Part shown: piece by piece, positions 1 through 10,886 of the stretch
Layout: each line of letters opens with the position of its first letter
Position numbering within the stretch: position 1 is the stretch's first letter
Source: Gnetum montanum
Lineage: Eukaryota; Streptophyta; Gnetopsida; Gnetales; Gnetaceae
DNA length: 62,000 nucleotides
Direction: 5' to 3'
Assembly (NCBI GenBank): GCA_015680685.1
Contig: MNCI01006062.1
Location: forward strand, 927,118-989,117
Translations under genes and position numbers: made by a program
The notes under the pieces: model-generated
Seen by the model: the letters and a program-made list of their open reading frames with translations, nothing else
Database searches by the model: none
What the model was told of the DNA's origin: nothing

Positions 1-513
1 CGTAGATGCTCGTAATCAAGTCATACTTGTCCCACGTTCTAGGAGGAAAGGGTGAGAGAAACTAATCACGATGAGTAGCTGATTCCTTGGCTAGCCGTAC
101 ACGTTCGTCAACGCTCGTAACCAAGTCGTACTCATGCCGCGTTACTAGGAAAGCAGTAAATAACATCAATTAAACCTATCCATGCACTGCAAGGTTTATC
201 CACAAAGTTCGTCTTTATTTCCGTACACAACTTGCATTTAGGTACAAAGCTGCTCGAATAAAGAACCGTTCACTTGGAGGACTCCTACTGCGGGCACATG
301 AAAAATATTCTATCTCTGGGGTGATCAATCTACCAGAGCTTTGCTACTTTACGCCTATGATGTCAAATGAGGGGACTGCCGCCATTTATTTATAGATATG
401 ACGGTGGACCACGATATCACGTACACGATATCACAGGGAAGGACGCGATATCATAGGGGATGCGATATCGCGTCGGCCGCGATATCGCGGCTTGTGCAAT
501 CCGCGTCTCATCA
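1..513 (-). mobile_element. Element A, partial LTR (U3-R and part of U5)
   Basis: Right-hand part of a minus-strand LTR, cut by the window start. It matches the LTRs of element B in order: the region ending CTCGTAATCAAGT, an AATAAAGA block, the block AGAGCTTTGCTA, a reversed TATA box (386-395), an array of GATATC-type palindromes, and the terminal CTCATCA at 507-513. Bases 1-160 contain a rough internal duplication of the GCTCGTAA-CAAGTCGTACT segment. In intact relatives a polypurine tract and ORF2 follow; here the next base begins leader-type sequence, so either ORF2 was deleted or this is a separate LTR. Confidence 0.75.
386..500 (-). promoter_or_regulatory. LTR promoter of element A: TATA box and GATATC palindrome array
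   Basis: Read on the minus strand, CTATAAATAA (386-395) lies just downstream of repeated GATATC/GCGATATCGCG palindromes (about 396-490). The same arrangement is found in both LTRs of element B. Promoter role is inferred from position in U3 and the consensus TATA box. Confidence 0.6.
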
Positions 514-2640
514 ATTATTCATTAAAATACTTAAGTTTTTAAACATTCTTACCCTTATAATAACTTTTGGGTGATAGCAAATTTTGAAAAATTGGCCCAA
601 GTTTTCCACACTAGCACCCCTCCTCAATGAAATTGAACACTTTGGGATCAAATAGGTTTAAAAACCATGGAAATTGGAGTAATAGAACAAGATATCATGT
701 ACGGAATTTGGATACTCAAAGCTCTTGGTTGAGAGAGAAAAATGCAAAAAACTTCCTTAGTAACAATTAATGAGAATGAGTTTTGAAACATTGTGAGGGC
801 CCTATTTATAGGTTTTTGTGGACCTGATATCAAGTACCCAACATTTGGTAGCTGATATTGACTCCCACCTAATATCAAGGGTCTTAAAATTACATTTCAT
901 GGGGCCATTCAACATGAAAAATGAAGCTTTGTGATTTTTTGGAAGGTTTCATGTAGATTTCAAAGTTCTGGGGCAGATGAGAATTCATATTTAGGCATCA
1001 ATAATGTTGAAAAATGGAATCATAGAAATTAAAAGCTTTAACATGTGTAAGAAAAGGGTATTGAATCCATGATGTAGAATAGATAGGTTATATGATAAGG
1101 GAAGGCTTTGAATTTAACTTTTATGCACATGGAAGGTTCAAGATGATGTGGTTATGTTATACAAGTATAGATTACAATAGTTATACATGTGGGTCCACCC
1201 CAAAGTAGGCTCCAACCCTTAATGGCCTTGTATAACCACACCTAAAAATGTCTATAGGCACCAAAAGGATTAAATGCAACACATACCTATTGAGCAAAAC
1301 ACACATGTTAGAATCAGCAATTTAAGAAAATAACTCTGTGTTACACAAAACCACAAGTTATGATCATACAGATAGTGAGATGAAATGGATTATTATAAAG
1401 GATTGTAGAAATTGGGACATGAGGTGCTTTATCATAAGCATAATAAGTCCTTATGTGTTATTAATAGTTAAAGTAAGCATTATCCCTTCTTTTCAAGATT
1501 CAAACCAAGTCCAAACCATTTTCTAGTAACATTGCATTATTTTATATCTTTGATTGACAACCATAAAACTATCCCTATTGCAAGGAGTAACATCACTTGG
1601 CATTTTGTCCAAGGGAGGAGTTCATTCATGGTACTTTTCTCTGTTTCTCTCTATTTTTTGTGATTTGTAAGAAGCCATCAACCTTTAGGCATGGGTAACA
1701 TGTCTTTCTAGTGGGACCTTTAGAGATTAATTTTGTATCCTTTTATTTTATTTTCATCTGTGTCAACCTTACCATAGGACTATCTTCAGGCATGAGTAAC
1801 ATGTCTTTCTAGTGACATGGTAAGGTGGCACTTATTTTACTCTTACTTCCATTTTTCATTAGATCTACAAGGATATAATTACAACTGTAGTAACATGATA
1901 GAACATATAGAAGCAATGTAAGAGAATCTACAAATTCCCTTGATGTCACACCCTTTGCATTCCCACTTGGTTCTTCACTTTTTTGTCTAGGCACAATGAT
2001 TACAAGTTTATTCTTAGTTAGATAATGGAAAAGAATATCATTATGACCATGGTAAGAACCTCTTATTAATGGGTTGGATGAATGGATGATGTGGCCTCAC
2101 TATCTAGATAATCTGTCCCTCATGACCTTAACAACATAGAGAAAACATCACATCAATGGGCTATGTGGTGTCACGTTATTCACAAACGAGATTATTGACA
2201 AATGAATGAAAACAAAGTGTGAAAAAAGTTGAAAAGAATGGGAAAAATTTGTATCAACAAATAAGAAATGATAAAAAATTGTAAAACAAAAATATGGAAA
2301 ACACTTATTAGCTCTTGATTTTAGGATGGGGCATCTCCCCCATGACTAAGATTTTGATCATGATAAAAATTAATAAGTGGGCAAGAAGGCTCCATGAATT
2401 TGTAAAACAGTGTTAGAATTTCATTTTCAAGCCACTAGGTGTCTTCTAGTTTAGTGGTAGCTACATAGATAGGCTTTTTCTCACACACTTGATTTTGAAA
2501 CATTCGATGGGTCAAAAGAGGAGTTGTGCTAACTTTGTGGACATCTAGCTCATGACTACATCCATTATAATGATTAGTGATGCATGGATTCTTCACTAAT
2601 GATTCATCAAACATTCTTAGCCAAAAGCATTACCTAAGGC
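514..2640 (-). mobile_element. Element A, decayed internal region
   Basis: Non-coding remnant matching elements B, C and E in order. About 514-660 is ORF2-leader sequence (GGGTGATAGCAAATTTT, as in B near 26410). 802-870 is the internal promoter. About 1180-1290 is a block also seen in B (27056), C (43630) and E (59046). 1680-1820 carries a duplicated CATGGGTAACATGTCTTTCTAG block. 2325-2345 is the polypurine-like ORF end. About 2410-2500 resembles the protease-RT linker of C and F. About 2520-2640 resembles the gag tail of E. ORF2 and the core of pol are absent. No open frame survives. Confidence 0.55.
802..870 (-). promoter_or_regulatory. Internal promoter-like block of element A (decayed)
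   Basis: On the minus strand CTATAAATAG (802-811) is preceded by decayed GATATC/GATATT motifs (about 823-865). It corresponds in position to the internal promoter-like block of B at 26642-26740 and to that of F at 12430-12504. The motif type matches the LTR of A. Confidence 0.45.
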
Positions 2641-3660
2641 ACACACTTAACATAGTTGTCATACATTGGATTATGGGTTGTTTGCAGTAAAAATAAAACT
2701 CTATGCATTATATATAGAATCTAAAGGGCATTCCAAGGGGCTTATAAATAGAATCTCAAATTATAACAGCCCTTTAAAAGGAGTATTCTAATTGTAATGA
2801 AGGTATATTTGGATCAAATAAACTGACATTGTTTCATTTAATAATAATAAGTAACATGCATTCCCAAAAGCCTTGGGAGTTTAGCAAGAGATGGGCTTAT
2901 TTTATTCTATGAATATCAAACAATTAGTTCTGTAAGAGAAGTTAGATTTCTCAAGAGACAACCTTATCATCCTCCTCTGCCTCAATACTCAAAGTCTTAA
3001 ATCAATCATTTATATGTGTAATCCATCTTATATCTCTTTTTTCAATAGATACATTAGACTTCTATTTTTGTTAGTGGAGAGCATGGAAAGAAATGCAAGA
3101 TCTTAATTGTTTTGTCATATGTAGTCTCAAAATGAATATGCAAGGCATACATTAAATGCATCCAAAAAAACAATACACATGCATGCTTATCTAAGCTATA
3201 ACAGCTTGAGAAACATGTGTTTGCCTCACCATTAGTTCCATTTCCATACTTGATACTGAAAATATCCCATCAAATTATTCACAAATCCTAATTTTCACAC
3301 TACATTTTTAGGAAAGTACAACTTTAAGTGACAATATCCTAGTAGAAAGAATAAATATATAATATTTTCTATACTGATTTGACAAAGTGAGCATATAGCA
3401 ACTATGCTTATCATAACACATGGAAGAAGAAACCATCAACCAAAAATCCTCCATTGGAGAAAGGGAGGACATAGTTCCATCCTTCATGATGCCACATTTA
3501 TTTCAACCATCTAGATGGTGTGCTTGTTGTGACTATAAACTTTAACTAGTTTATTTTTCAAAACAACTAAGGACAAACTTTAGGAGCCTTCCCTTAGCAT
3601 ATTAATAATGTTCTATACATAAACACATCACTGTATGTATGCAAGGCCTTGATCTTACAC
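2641..3660. other. No recognisable gene or repeat
   Basis: About 1 kb of AT-rich sequence between element A and the target site of F. I see no coding frame, LTR end or known element here. A TATA-like TTATAAATAG occurs near 2741 without other promoter context. Confidence 0.5.
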
Positions 3661-3665
3661 CCTCT
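3661..3665. repeat. Target-site duplication of element F, left
   Basis: CCCTC immediately before the left LTR. The same five bases follow the right LTR at 17078-17082. Five-base duplications are normal for Ty3/gypsy integrases. Confidence 0.9.
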
Positions 3666-3687
3666 GATGAAGTGTCTTTGAGTCGAT

Positions 3688-3798
3688 GCGTCGACTAGGC
3701 CGTGTATACGTGGCCACATTGACGCAGGCCCGTCGATGTAGCCTTCCATGTGTCGACGTGGCCCTGTTTATGTGGAGCCTTTTCCAGCCTATAAATAA
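3688..3798 (+). promoter_or_regulatory. U3 motif array and TATA box of the 5' LTR of F
   Basis: Four to five related units built on GTCGATGTAGCC / GTCGACGTGGCC / GTATACGTGGCC precede CTATAAATAA at 3789-3798. Spacing is what is expected of a Pol II promoter starting the R region. The 3' LTR has the same array (16181-16310). Confidence 0.7.
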
Positions 3799-3963
3799 GG
3801 GGGCCTTCCACCTCATTTGGGTACCTTTCAATTAGTTGTAGTAAAGCTCTTGCAGTTTGTTCCTACAAGAGAGAATATTTTCCAAGTGCCTGCAGTAGGT
3901 GTAAGAAAAGTGATCGACTCTTTATTTGAGCGTTGATGTATCTGAGCCCATTAGCATGATGGC

Positions 3964-3969
3964 AATAAA
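3964..3969 (+). promoter_or_regulatory. AATAAA polyadenylation signal, 5' LTR of F
   Basis: AATAAAGATGAAC in the R region, matched by AATAAAGACGAAC at 16478-16483 in the 3' LTR and by reversed AATAAAGA in the LTRs of A, B, C and D. Conservation at the same place in every LTR supports a role in 3' end formation. Confidence 0.55.
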
Positions 3970-4564
3970 GATGAACTATTCAAGCATTCCTTGAAGCATT
4001 TGGACTTAGCTATTTTATGCATTCAATAGTTTAATATATTTATGCTTTGTTAATTACCTGTTAATTACTTAAGTCTATATTATTGTTATCTTAATCACTA
4101 TCGCTTATTCGTAGTTTGTAAAGGCCATAAGTATGGCCATCTCGAACATAAATCAAACACTTGGTAAGCCTAGTGATGCTTAACGTCTGGTAACCCAGAA
4201 GTGTTAGGAGATGCTCAGAACGTGCTTGGAAGATGGGATCAAATATTTATGCTAGGAATAGTTAGAATATAATCTAGGATAATTATAGATTAGATAATAG
4301 TTTATTCCTTACTTTTCATACCTTAATTTGCCACCAAAAGATATGCAAAAAGATATAAAAATCATTAACCTTAATCTCACTTAGCCATCATAAATAGAAC
4401 ATCACAAGTGAGATTAGGAAGATAACGACCATTCTAACCCAAAGGTTTTGCTAGTTAGGGTCTGTTGTATGTTAATTGCTTACAGTCTATGGAATTTGAC
4501 CGAGTTGCATGTGAACGCTCGTGATTCGTATGGTTGGGTGTAGGGGTACCTAGGTGCTCATCAT

Positions 4565-4583
4565 TGGCGCCATTGCCGGGGAT
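4565..4583 (+). other. Primer binding site, tRNA-Asp(GUC)
   Basis: TGGCGCCATTGCCGGGGAT begins two bases after the 5' LTR. It is the complement of the 3' end of plant tRNA-Asp with one mismatch (A for G at the eighth base). The tRNA-Asp primer is characteristic of Athila elements. Confidence 0.88.
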
Positions 4584-4730
4584 TGTTAGTCTTACATGCA
4601 TCATCTAACCTTACTAAAATTATCATTCAAGTCGTTGGAATGGACCCAAGATAGAAACATTTATGCACACTAGGTGAATTAAAAGTAAATAGTACAATAC
4701 ATCAATTATATGGACCATCTAATGTCCCAT
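4584..4730 (+). other. 5' leader of element F
   Basis: Untranslated stretch between the primer site and gag. An earlier ATG at 4640 runs into a stop after four codons. The gag start at 4731 is preferred because ATGTCTTCT is shared with element C. Confidence 0.5.
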
Positions 4731-7250
4731 ATGTCTTCTCACAGGAGGGAGATATCCACCCCATCGGTGTCATAGGAGTGTCGGGTGATGTACAAGCATC
4801 CTAATGAGTACGTCCCTAATTTCACATTCATCCTACATTAGGATGAGCATCTACAATGGCGAGACATGGAGGGTAATATTGTACTACCCCTCGACTGATT
4901 GGCTCCTGCGATGCTATTTCACAATCTTGGCAGGCTAGGCATCCAGGACCATGGAGCATAGTATGTCATGGAGGACCATGACTACAGGGACTATCGTTCC
5001 ACTGAGGCTTAACGAGCAAGAGATCAACAACAGGTGAATAGATATGAACACTCAAAGAGGAAACACTTCAGTAACCCCTTATTCTCGCAAGGGCTGCAAG
5101 ATGATGGGGATCCCATCTTTCATGACACCCATTCAACCGAACTTCCCCTGGGGCAGCAGGTTCTTCAGTCCATCATTTAGAATAAGCCTCTAAGTGACCA
5201 CGATCCTCAAGGGGATGGAGGGTCATGTAGTAAAGATGGACTGGATGATCGAAGCCATCATCATGGTAGAGGGAGAGATCCCTCTCCTTCTTCTCCATCC
5301 TCTCGCTCTCCTTCTCCTTCATCTAGCTCAGGCTCTGATCGTAACCAAGGTAGGAGGGAGCAAAAGGATAATGGAAAAGAGGTTCAGAAGGGACAACATG
5401 AGGAAGCACGCGAGCAATCACGTGATGCTCCTCGGCATGAAAGGAAGGATAGCCAGAATCATCATAGACATCATGGTCCCTAGCAAGACTATGATTCGGA
5501 TGAGTCGTTGTTGGCTACTCGGAGCATGCTCTAGATCTCTGAGGGAGTCCAAATCCCTAGTAGGCACATGAAGGATAGTCGAATCAAGCACGTTGATATG
5601 AACAACATCCCCAGATTTGAAGGGGGATACAATTGTGATCCGCAGACTCACCTATAGGTGTTCCATGATACCTACACCCTACAAAACATTGACAATGATT
5701 GGAAAAAGTTAAAGCTATTCCCTCACACGTTCATCAAAGAATTTGAAAGTTGGTACCGGTCCTTGGAGCTGAAATCGATCAGAAGATGGAGTACGATGCT
5801 TGAAATTTTCAATGACAAGTATCAAACGTGCTCTAGAGTGGCAAACCTGAGATGGCAAATCCAAGGTTAGAAACAAGGAAATCATAAACCCTTGGATGCC
5901 TCCATAAGTAGGTACTACTCATTGTTGCATTGGTGCCCTAGTCATGGTTACTCTCAGCGGGCACAGCTTCACCACATTATTGATGGGCTTCATTTTGAAA
6001 TGCAAAAGACCCTTGGCGTGTACGCCCAGGGATGATTGGCAGAGCTAAGGGCCCATCAATTACAATGCCTCATTGAACAGGTGGCCAAGGAGTAAGGAGG
6101 ACTAAGAAAAAAAGTGAGTGCAAAAGAATTCAACTGGGATCCTTCCCTCAGAAAAAGGGAGATCCATTTTTGTGATGAAGAGGATGAATCACCACTGGAA
6201 GAAGCGATGAACCGAAAGACCCTGCTGTTACAAATGTTTGCATCTAGAATATTGGCAAAGGTGGATAAGATGTCAGACTCTTTAGACGAAAGGGTCCAAA
6301 GCGTGTTGAAAATCACAGAGTAGTCTAGAGAAAAAGGTAATGATCGTGATCGATGTAGGAAGATGGAAGATGAACATGCCCAATATAGGGGAAAGGGAAA
6401 GGTTGTTGTAGTAGAGTAGATTACAGACTCTAACATCGAGGAGGCTGATGAATGTGGCATATGCCAATATGAACATCCTAAGGAATGTTGTCCTGTGGTG
6501 TCACATCTTCAAGAGTCTGGGGTGTATGCATTGAACCCTTTCCTGGTACAACAACAAACACCCCGAAGGTTGCCTTATACACAAGGAAATTCTAGGTGGT
6601 TCCACTAGCAGTAGTAAGGATACTATCCAAGTGGAGTGCCACCAAAATCGTATGAATACTTCCAATAGTGGTAGCACCCAGAAACATGGGGGATGCCACC
6701 TCCAAGGTAGCAATACCCTTACAAATAGCCAGATCCCTATGGGTACTATGTTCAGCAACTGGTCTCTCTAAGGAACTCTTCCAGTCATGTAACCTTTCCA
6801 ACTTATTACCACCCCCTGGAGTATTTCTGACCTCAATCTCCATCACCCAGGGGGGACAACCCACATCTCTTCTATCCTCCATCACCTTCTCCTGCCACTC
6901 CTCCACCACATCCCACTCAACTACCACCTACTCCATCAATGCAGGGAGAGATACTGCCATAGCCACAGCAATGAAATGCTACAAGGGCTATTAACCTACA
7001 ACCGGCACCTCAGCTAAGTGGACCAGAATCCAAGCCACAAAAATGTCTCTTTTTTTGGCCCAACAATATAAACATACCCTCACATACACCTATGGCTAGT
7101 GCCTCTGAACCTACAAATGCCTTCACTATTCCACTGCCAGAGTAGCCTCCAAGCCAACCGCACTCCAACATTCAGATGGTCATGCTCACACATGCTATGA
7201 CTGACTGGATCAAGACAAGTCATCTTTCCTAGAAATTGACTGATCTAAGA
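4731..7250 (+). pseudogene. gag: gag polyprotein of element F (broken)
   Basis: Capsid precursor that would assemble cytoplasmic virus-like particles. The start MSSHRRE matches the gag start of element C (51069). An acidic/Arg-Ser-rich stretch follows (5190-5480). The capsid core lies at about 5590-6035 and has the retrotransposon gag signature (NNIPRFEGGYNCDPQTHL, then KLKLFPHTFIKEFESWYRSL and a SIRRW motif). A charged helical segment covers 6110-6320. The zinc knuckle is C-x2-C-x3-H-x4-C (CGICQYEHPKECC, about 6453-6491), the Athila/Tat type. A Pro/Tyr/Gln-rich tail with PPHPTQLPPTPS follows (6550-7130). In-frame stops, several of them TAG where CAG or TGG is expected, and frame changes disable it. 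Confidence 0.85.
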
Positions 7251-7279
7251 AGCCCCCTCATCTATCTTCAGGTGGCATG

Positions 7280-8190
7280 GAATGAGCCATGAAAAGCTCT
7301 TCTAGACTTAGGGTCAGGGGTAAATTTGATCTCTCATGACATGTACAAGAACTAAAACTTGCCCCTGTTAAAGAAGAGCAACATTCGGCTCAAGTTAGTA
7401 GACCAGTCCATCACTATTCCCATGGGATTGGTGGAGGACATTGTGACCATCATTTGTGGGTGGTCCTATCCTACTAATTTCTTGATCATCCTTGTGAAGA
7501 ACTGCAAGGGAAACTTTCCAATCATCATGGGAAGAGCCTGGCTAAGCACGGTGGACGCATGACTAGGCCTCTGTGATCTATCCCTTGAAATTTCAAAGGA
7601 AAATCCTTTTGAGAAGATCAAGAAGAAGCACGTTCCATGCATCATGTATAGTGACTTAGGGTGCAACTATGTGCAGCAATTATGGATCACTAAGTGGATA
7701 TCCATTCAAGCATGCAGCCAGTGTACCAAGGAATCACCTGTTCAACAGTGCCTATACGCAGTAGCCACTAACCAAGAGGGCATCCAGTGGCTGACAGCTA
7801 ACCTTGCTAGTAGCGCATTGTGCATGGAACCATCAGAGGGGCTTGTACAAGCCTACATTAATAGCAGAGATGAAATGGAAGAGATTCATCAACAAGTCTC
7901 CACTGTTGATGACCATGATGACTGGGGGAAGCTAGAAATCCCTAAGAGCTTCAAAAAAGAGCCCTTTGAGCTTAAGACATTACCAGCTCACTTGGAATAT
8001 GCCTTTTTGCAAAATGGAAAGCTGGTAATCATTAATGCCATCCTTTCTCCAGAATAGAAGAAGAAGTTACTGAAGGTGATAAAAAAATGGGTTGTTGTGT
8101 TCACATGGTCATATCCTGAGTTGACTGGAGTTGATCCTAGGGTCTGCCAGCATCGGATCTATATTGACCCTTCCATGAAGCCACGATGAC
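7280..8190 (+). pseudogene. pol: Protease domain and protease-RT linker, element F pol (broken)
   Basis: Retropepsin-type aspartic protease that would cleave Gag-Pol. The active-site segment LLDLGSGVNLIS has DLGS at 7305-7316 (D-S/T-G family, here Asp-Leu-Gly-Ser). Its core continues through MGLVEDIVTIICG to the flap end IIMGRAWLSTVDA at about 7562, the usual Athila/Tat protease pattern. A linker of about 200 codons (to 8190) holds YAVATNQEGIQWL, whose relatives appear in C (near 48010) and A (near 2440). There are in-frame stops around 7350 and after 7562. Confidence 0.85.
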
Positions 8191-9445
8191 AGCCACAGAG
8201 ATGATTGAATCCCAAACTAAAGCATCTTGTAAAAGATGAAATCGAACAATTGTTAAAGGCGGGGTTCATATATTCTATATCCAATAGCAAATGGGTTAGC
8301 CCACTCGTTATTATGCCCAATAAAGGTGGCAAGTGGAGGATCTGTATTGATTTCTAGTTGCTTAGTATAGCGACTTTCAAGGACCACTTCCCACTCCCAT
8401 TTGTGGACCAAGTGTTGGACACCATAGTAGTGCACCGCTACTATATCTTTTTGGATGGTTATAGTGGTTATAACCAAATCCAAATAGCACTAGAGGAAGG
8501 CCAAAATAATGTTCACAAGTCCATGGGGGACTTTCGCATACAAGAAGATGTCCTTTGGCCTGTGTAATGCACCCGCTACCTTCCAACGTCTTGTCCTAAG
8601 CATCTTCCAGCAAAAAATCAACAATGGGGTGGAAGTCTTTATGGATGACTTCTCCACCTATGGAACCACGTTCGAGCAAGCCTTGGACCATCTGGAGTAG
8701 GTTCTGAAAAGGTGTGTAGACACCAATCTACGACTCAATTGGCAGAAGAGCCATTTGATGGTCCAAGAGGGCATTGTGCTAGGGCATTGCATCTCACAAA
8801 CAGGAATTCGCGTAGATCGTGAAAAGATCAGGGTTATCCAAGGAATCACCCGCCAACCAAGTACCATCAAAGATGTTCGGTCATTCCTTGGACACACTGG
8901 TTACTACCAACAATTCATTGAAAACTTCTTGAAGATTTCCAAGCCATTGGTAGAACTGACAAAGAAGGATGCTCCGTTCATCTGGACCAAGGAGTGCGAG
9001 TCTGCATTCCAAGTGTTGAAACAAAAACTCGTAGAAACTCCAGTTCTACGAGCCCCTGATTAGTCCAGACCCTTTCACATTATGACAGATGCATCCAACT
9101 ATGCCTTGGGATCCATGCTTACATAGTGTGATAATCAGAAATGTCCCTATTATATCCATTGTGCAAGCCGTAGTATTGTGGGTGCTCAGATGAACTACAC
9201 TACCACTGAAAAGGAGTTTATGGTGGTGGTGTTCACCTTGGAAAAATTTAGGCACTATGTGCTCGGATACAAGGTGTTTGTGCATATTGACCATAGTGCT
9301 ATCTGGTTCCTGATGAACAAACCAATGGTGAGCCCCCACATAATCCAATGGCTAGTGATACTTCAAGAGTTTGATCTTACCATGGTAGACAAGAAGGGGA
9401 CTGAGAATGTGGTTGCTGACCACTTGTCTCAGTTGTGATGGGATG
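8190..9445 (+). pseudogene. pol: Reverse transcriptase and RNase H, element F pol (broken)
   Basis: Copies element RNA into DNA and degrades the RNA strand. Fingers and palm: IEQLLKAGFIYSISNSKWVSPL, then a DGYSGYNQI motif. A frame change occurs near 8505-8515. Then TSPWGTFAYKKMSFGLCNAPATFQR and the catalytic FMDD at 8638-8649 (Tyr replaced by Phe, usual for this clade). The connection has LGHTGYYQQFIENF. RNase H begins near 9070 (catalytic Asp in MTDAS, 9088-9090) and contains TTTEKEF (9199 on) and ends with ADHLSQL at 9438. Stops replace expected Gln or Trp codons (for example 8698, 9061, 9124), so the product cannot be full length. Confidence 0.92.
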
Positions 9446-9479
9446 ATGCAGAAGAGGAGGAGCCCTTATCCAACTAATT

Positions 9480-10886
9480 TCTAGATGAACTCCTCTTCAC
9501 AAGTGTAATTGATTCGCAAGTGCCCAAGGAATCCCCTTGGTTCAGCCACATCCTCACCTACCTCACCACTCAATAGTTGCCAAAGGAGTGGAACCATTGG
9601 TAGAAACAATAGTTTCTTCATAAGGCCAAGCGTTTCATGGAAATTAATGACCTCCTTTACAAGGTGTGTGCAGATAGCTTGGTTTGATGGTGTGTCCCTG
9701 ATGGTGATACATTGCGCAATCTCCAGGATGCTCATGAGGGCCCTTGTGGGGGCCACTATGCTAGACACCGCACAGTCATTAAGATCTTGCTTGCAGGGTA
9801 TTACTGGCCAAAAATTTTTAGGGATGCACAATGGTTTGCCTACTCTTGTGAACAATGCCAAAGGGATGGTGGGATAACGACACGGTTGGAGGGACCTCAA
9901 CAGTGGATCCAGCCACTGGAGCCCTTCGACATTTGGGGTATCGACTTCATGGGGCCCATCACACCCTTGTCAAAAAAAAGGCATACATCATCGTCACTAT
10001 GGACTACTGTACAAAGTGGGCAGAAGTGATAGCCATCGTCAACTGTTCTTCCAACACTGCCATACAATTTTTCCAACAACAAATCATTAATAGGTTTGGA
10101 GTGCCACGTGCACTCATTTTTGATAATGGGACTCATTTTATGGGTGTCACTTTTCAGAAATTCATGCAACGCTTAAGGGTAATGCATAAATTTACAACTC
10201 CCTATCACCCCCAAGCCAATGAGTAGGCTGAAGTCACCAATAGGGAGATCACCAAGATCCTTACCTAAACCATCAGCAAATATAGGAGGGATTGGAGCAC
10301 TAAGCTTAACGATTCCCTATGGGCCTATCGCTCCACTTGGAAACTTCCTGTAGGGTACTTCCCCTATGAGTTAGTGTACAGAAAGTTGCCAACACTTCCA
10401 ATTGAAGCCGAACTCCGCACACTATCCACCGCCAGTGACTTAGGCCTTGACCTACCTCTAGCACAACGTGAATGACTGATCAATTTAAGTGTGCTAGATG
10501 AGAACCAATTAGTGGCCCTATTCTCTAATGAGATCCACAAGGCCTACAACAAAAAACGACACAATCTTAGGATTTAGAAGGTCACATTTAGATGTGGAGA
10601 CAAGGTGTTGTATTGGAACCCCTCACACATATCTCAACTGACCAAGTTTCAAACATTATGGGAGGGACCTTACATTATCTCCGAAACCTTCCCATTTGGG
10701 GTCTTGCTTATCCACAAACCTGAGGACCCCACCAGAACATAGTTAGTCAATTGCCAACAATTGAAACCTTTCCGCAAACTCCACTCAACTAGTGCAATCG
10801 CCTCGTCATCACCCGATCAGCCACACTCCATTTTTCACATCTCCTCCTTTCCACCCAGTCATGGGGGATACCGTCATCCCTGCTAA
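9480..10886 (+). pseudogene. pol: Integrase, element F pol (broken)
   Basis: Would insert the cDNA into the chromosome. The N-terminal HHCC zinc site is visible: His at 9733 and 9754, Cys at 9847 and 9856. The catalytic triad is complete: Asp in GIDFMGP (9943), Asp in FDNGTHF (10122) and Glu at 10230, giving the canonical D-x35-E spacing. A frame change lies near 9975 in an A-run. The C-terminal domain (IHKAYNKKRHNLRI, then VLYWNPSHISQ) matches elements C and D. The frame ends SHGGYRHPC-stop at 10886, a C-terminus shared in kind by all elements here. Stops such as those at 10224 and 10266 are C-to-T type. Confidence 0.92.
10857..10868 (+). other. Polypurine-like block at the end of pol, element F
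   Basis: AGTCATGGGGGA overlaps the last codons of pol. The same block recurs at 12656 and next to the 3' LTR at 16150. It could serve as a second plus-strand primer site, but here it also encodes Ser-His-Gly-Gly, so coding constraint is an alternative. Confidence 0.4.

Larger units (their letters stand above)
3666..4563 (+). repeat. 5' LTR of element F
   Basis: Starts TGATGAAGTGTC and ends GTGCTCATCA directly before the primer binding site. U3 (to about 3788) has repeated GTCGAYGTGGCC-like units; a TATA box lies at 3789-3798; the R region carries the AAAGCTCTTGCAGTTTG block and an AATAAA signal at 3964-3969. U5 contains two copies of an ACTTGGTAAGC/CTGGTAACCC type repeat (about 4161-4200). 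Confidence 0.93.

Noticed and set aside
6668-6994. 108-codon plus-strand frame in F gag
   Set aside because: Out of frame with the gag tail, whose Pro/Tyr-rich reading in the other frame matches C, B and E.
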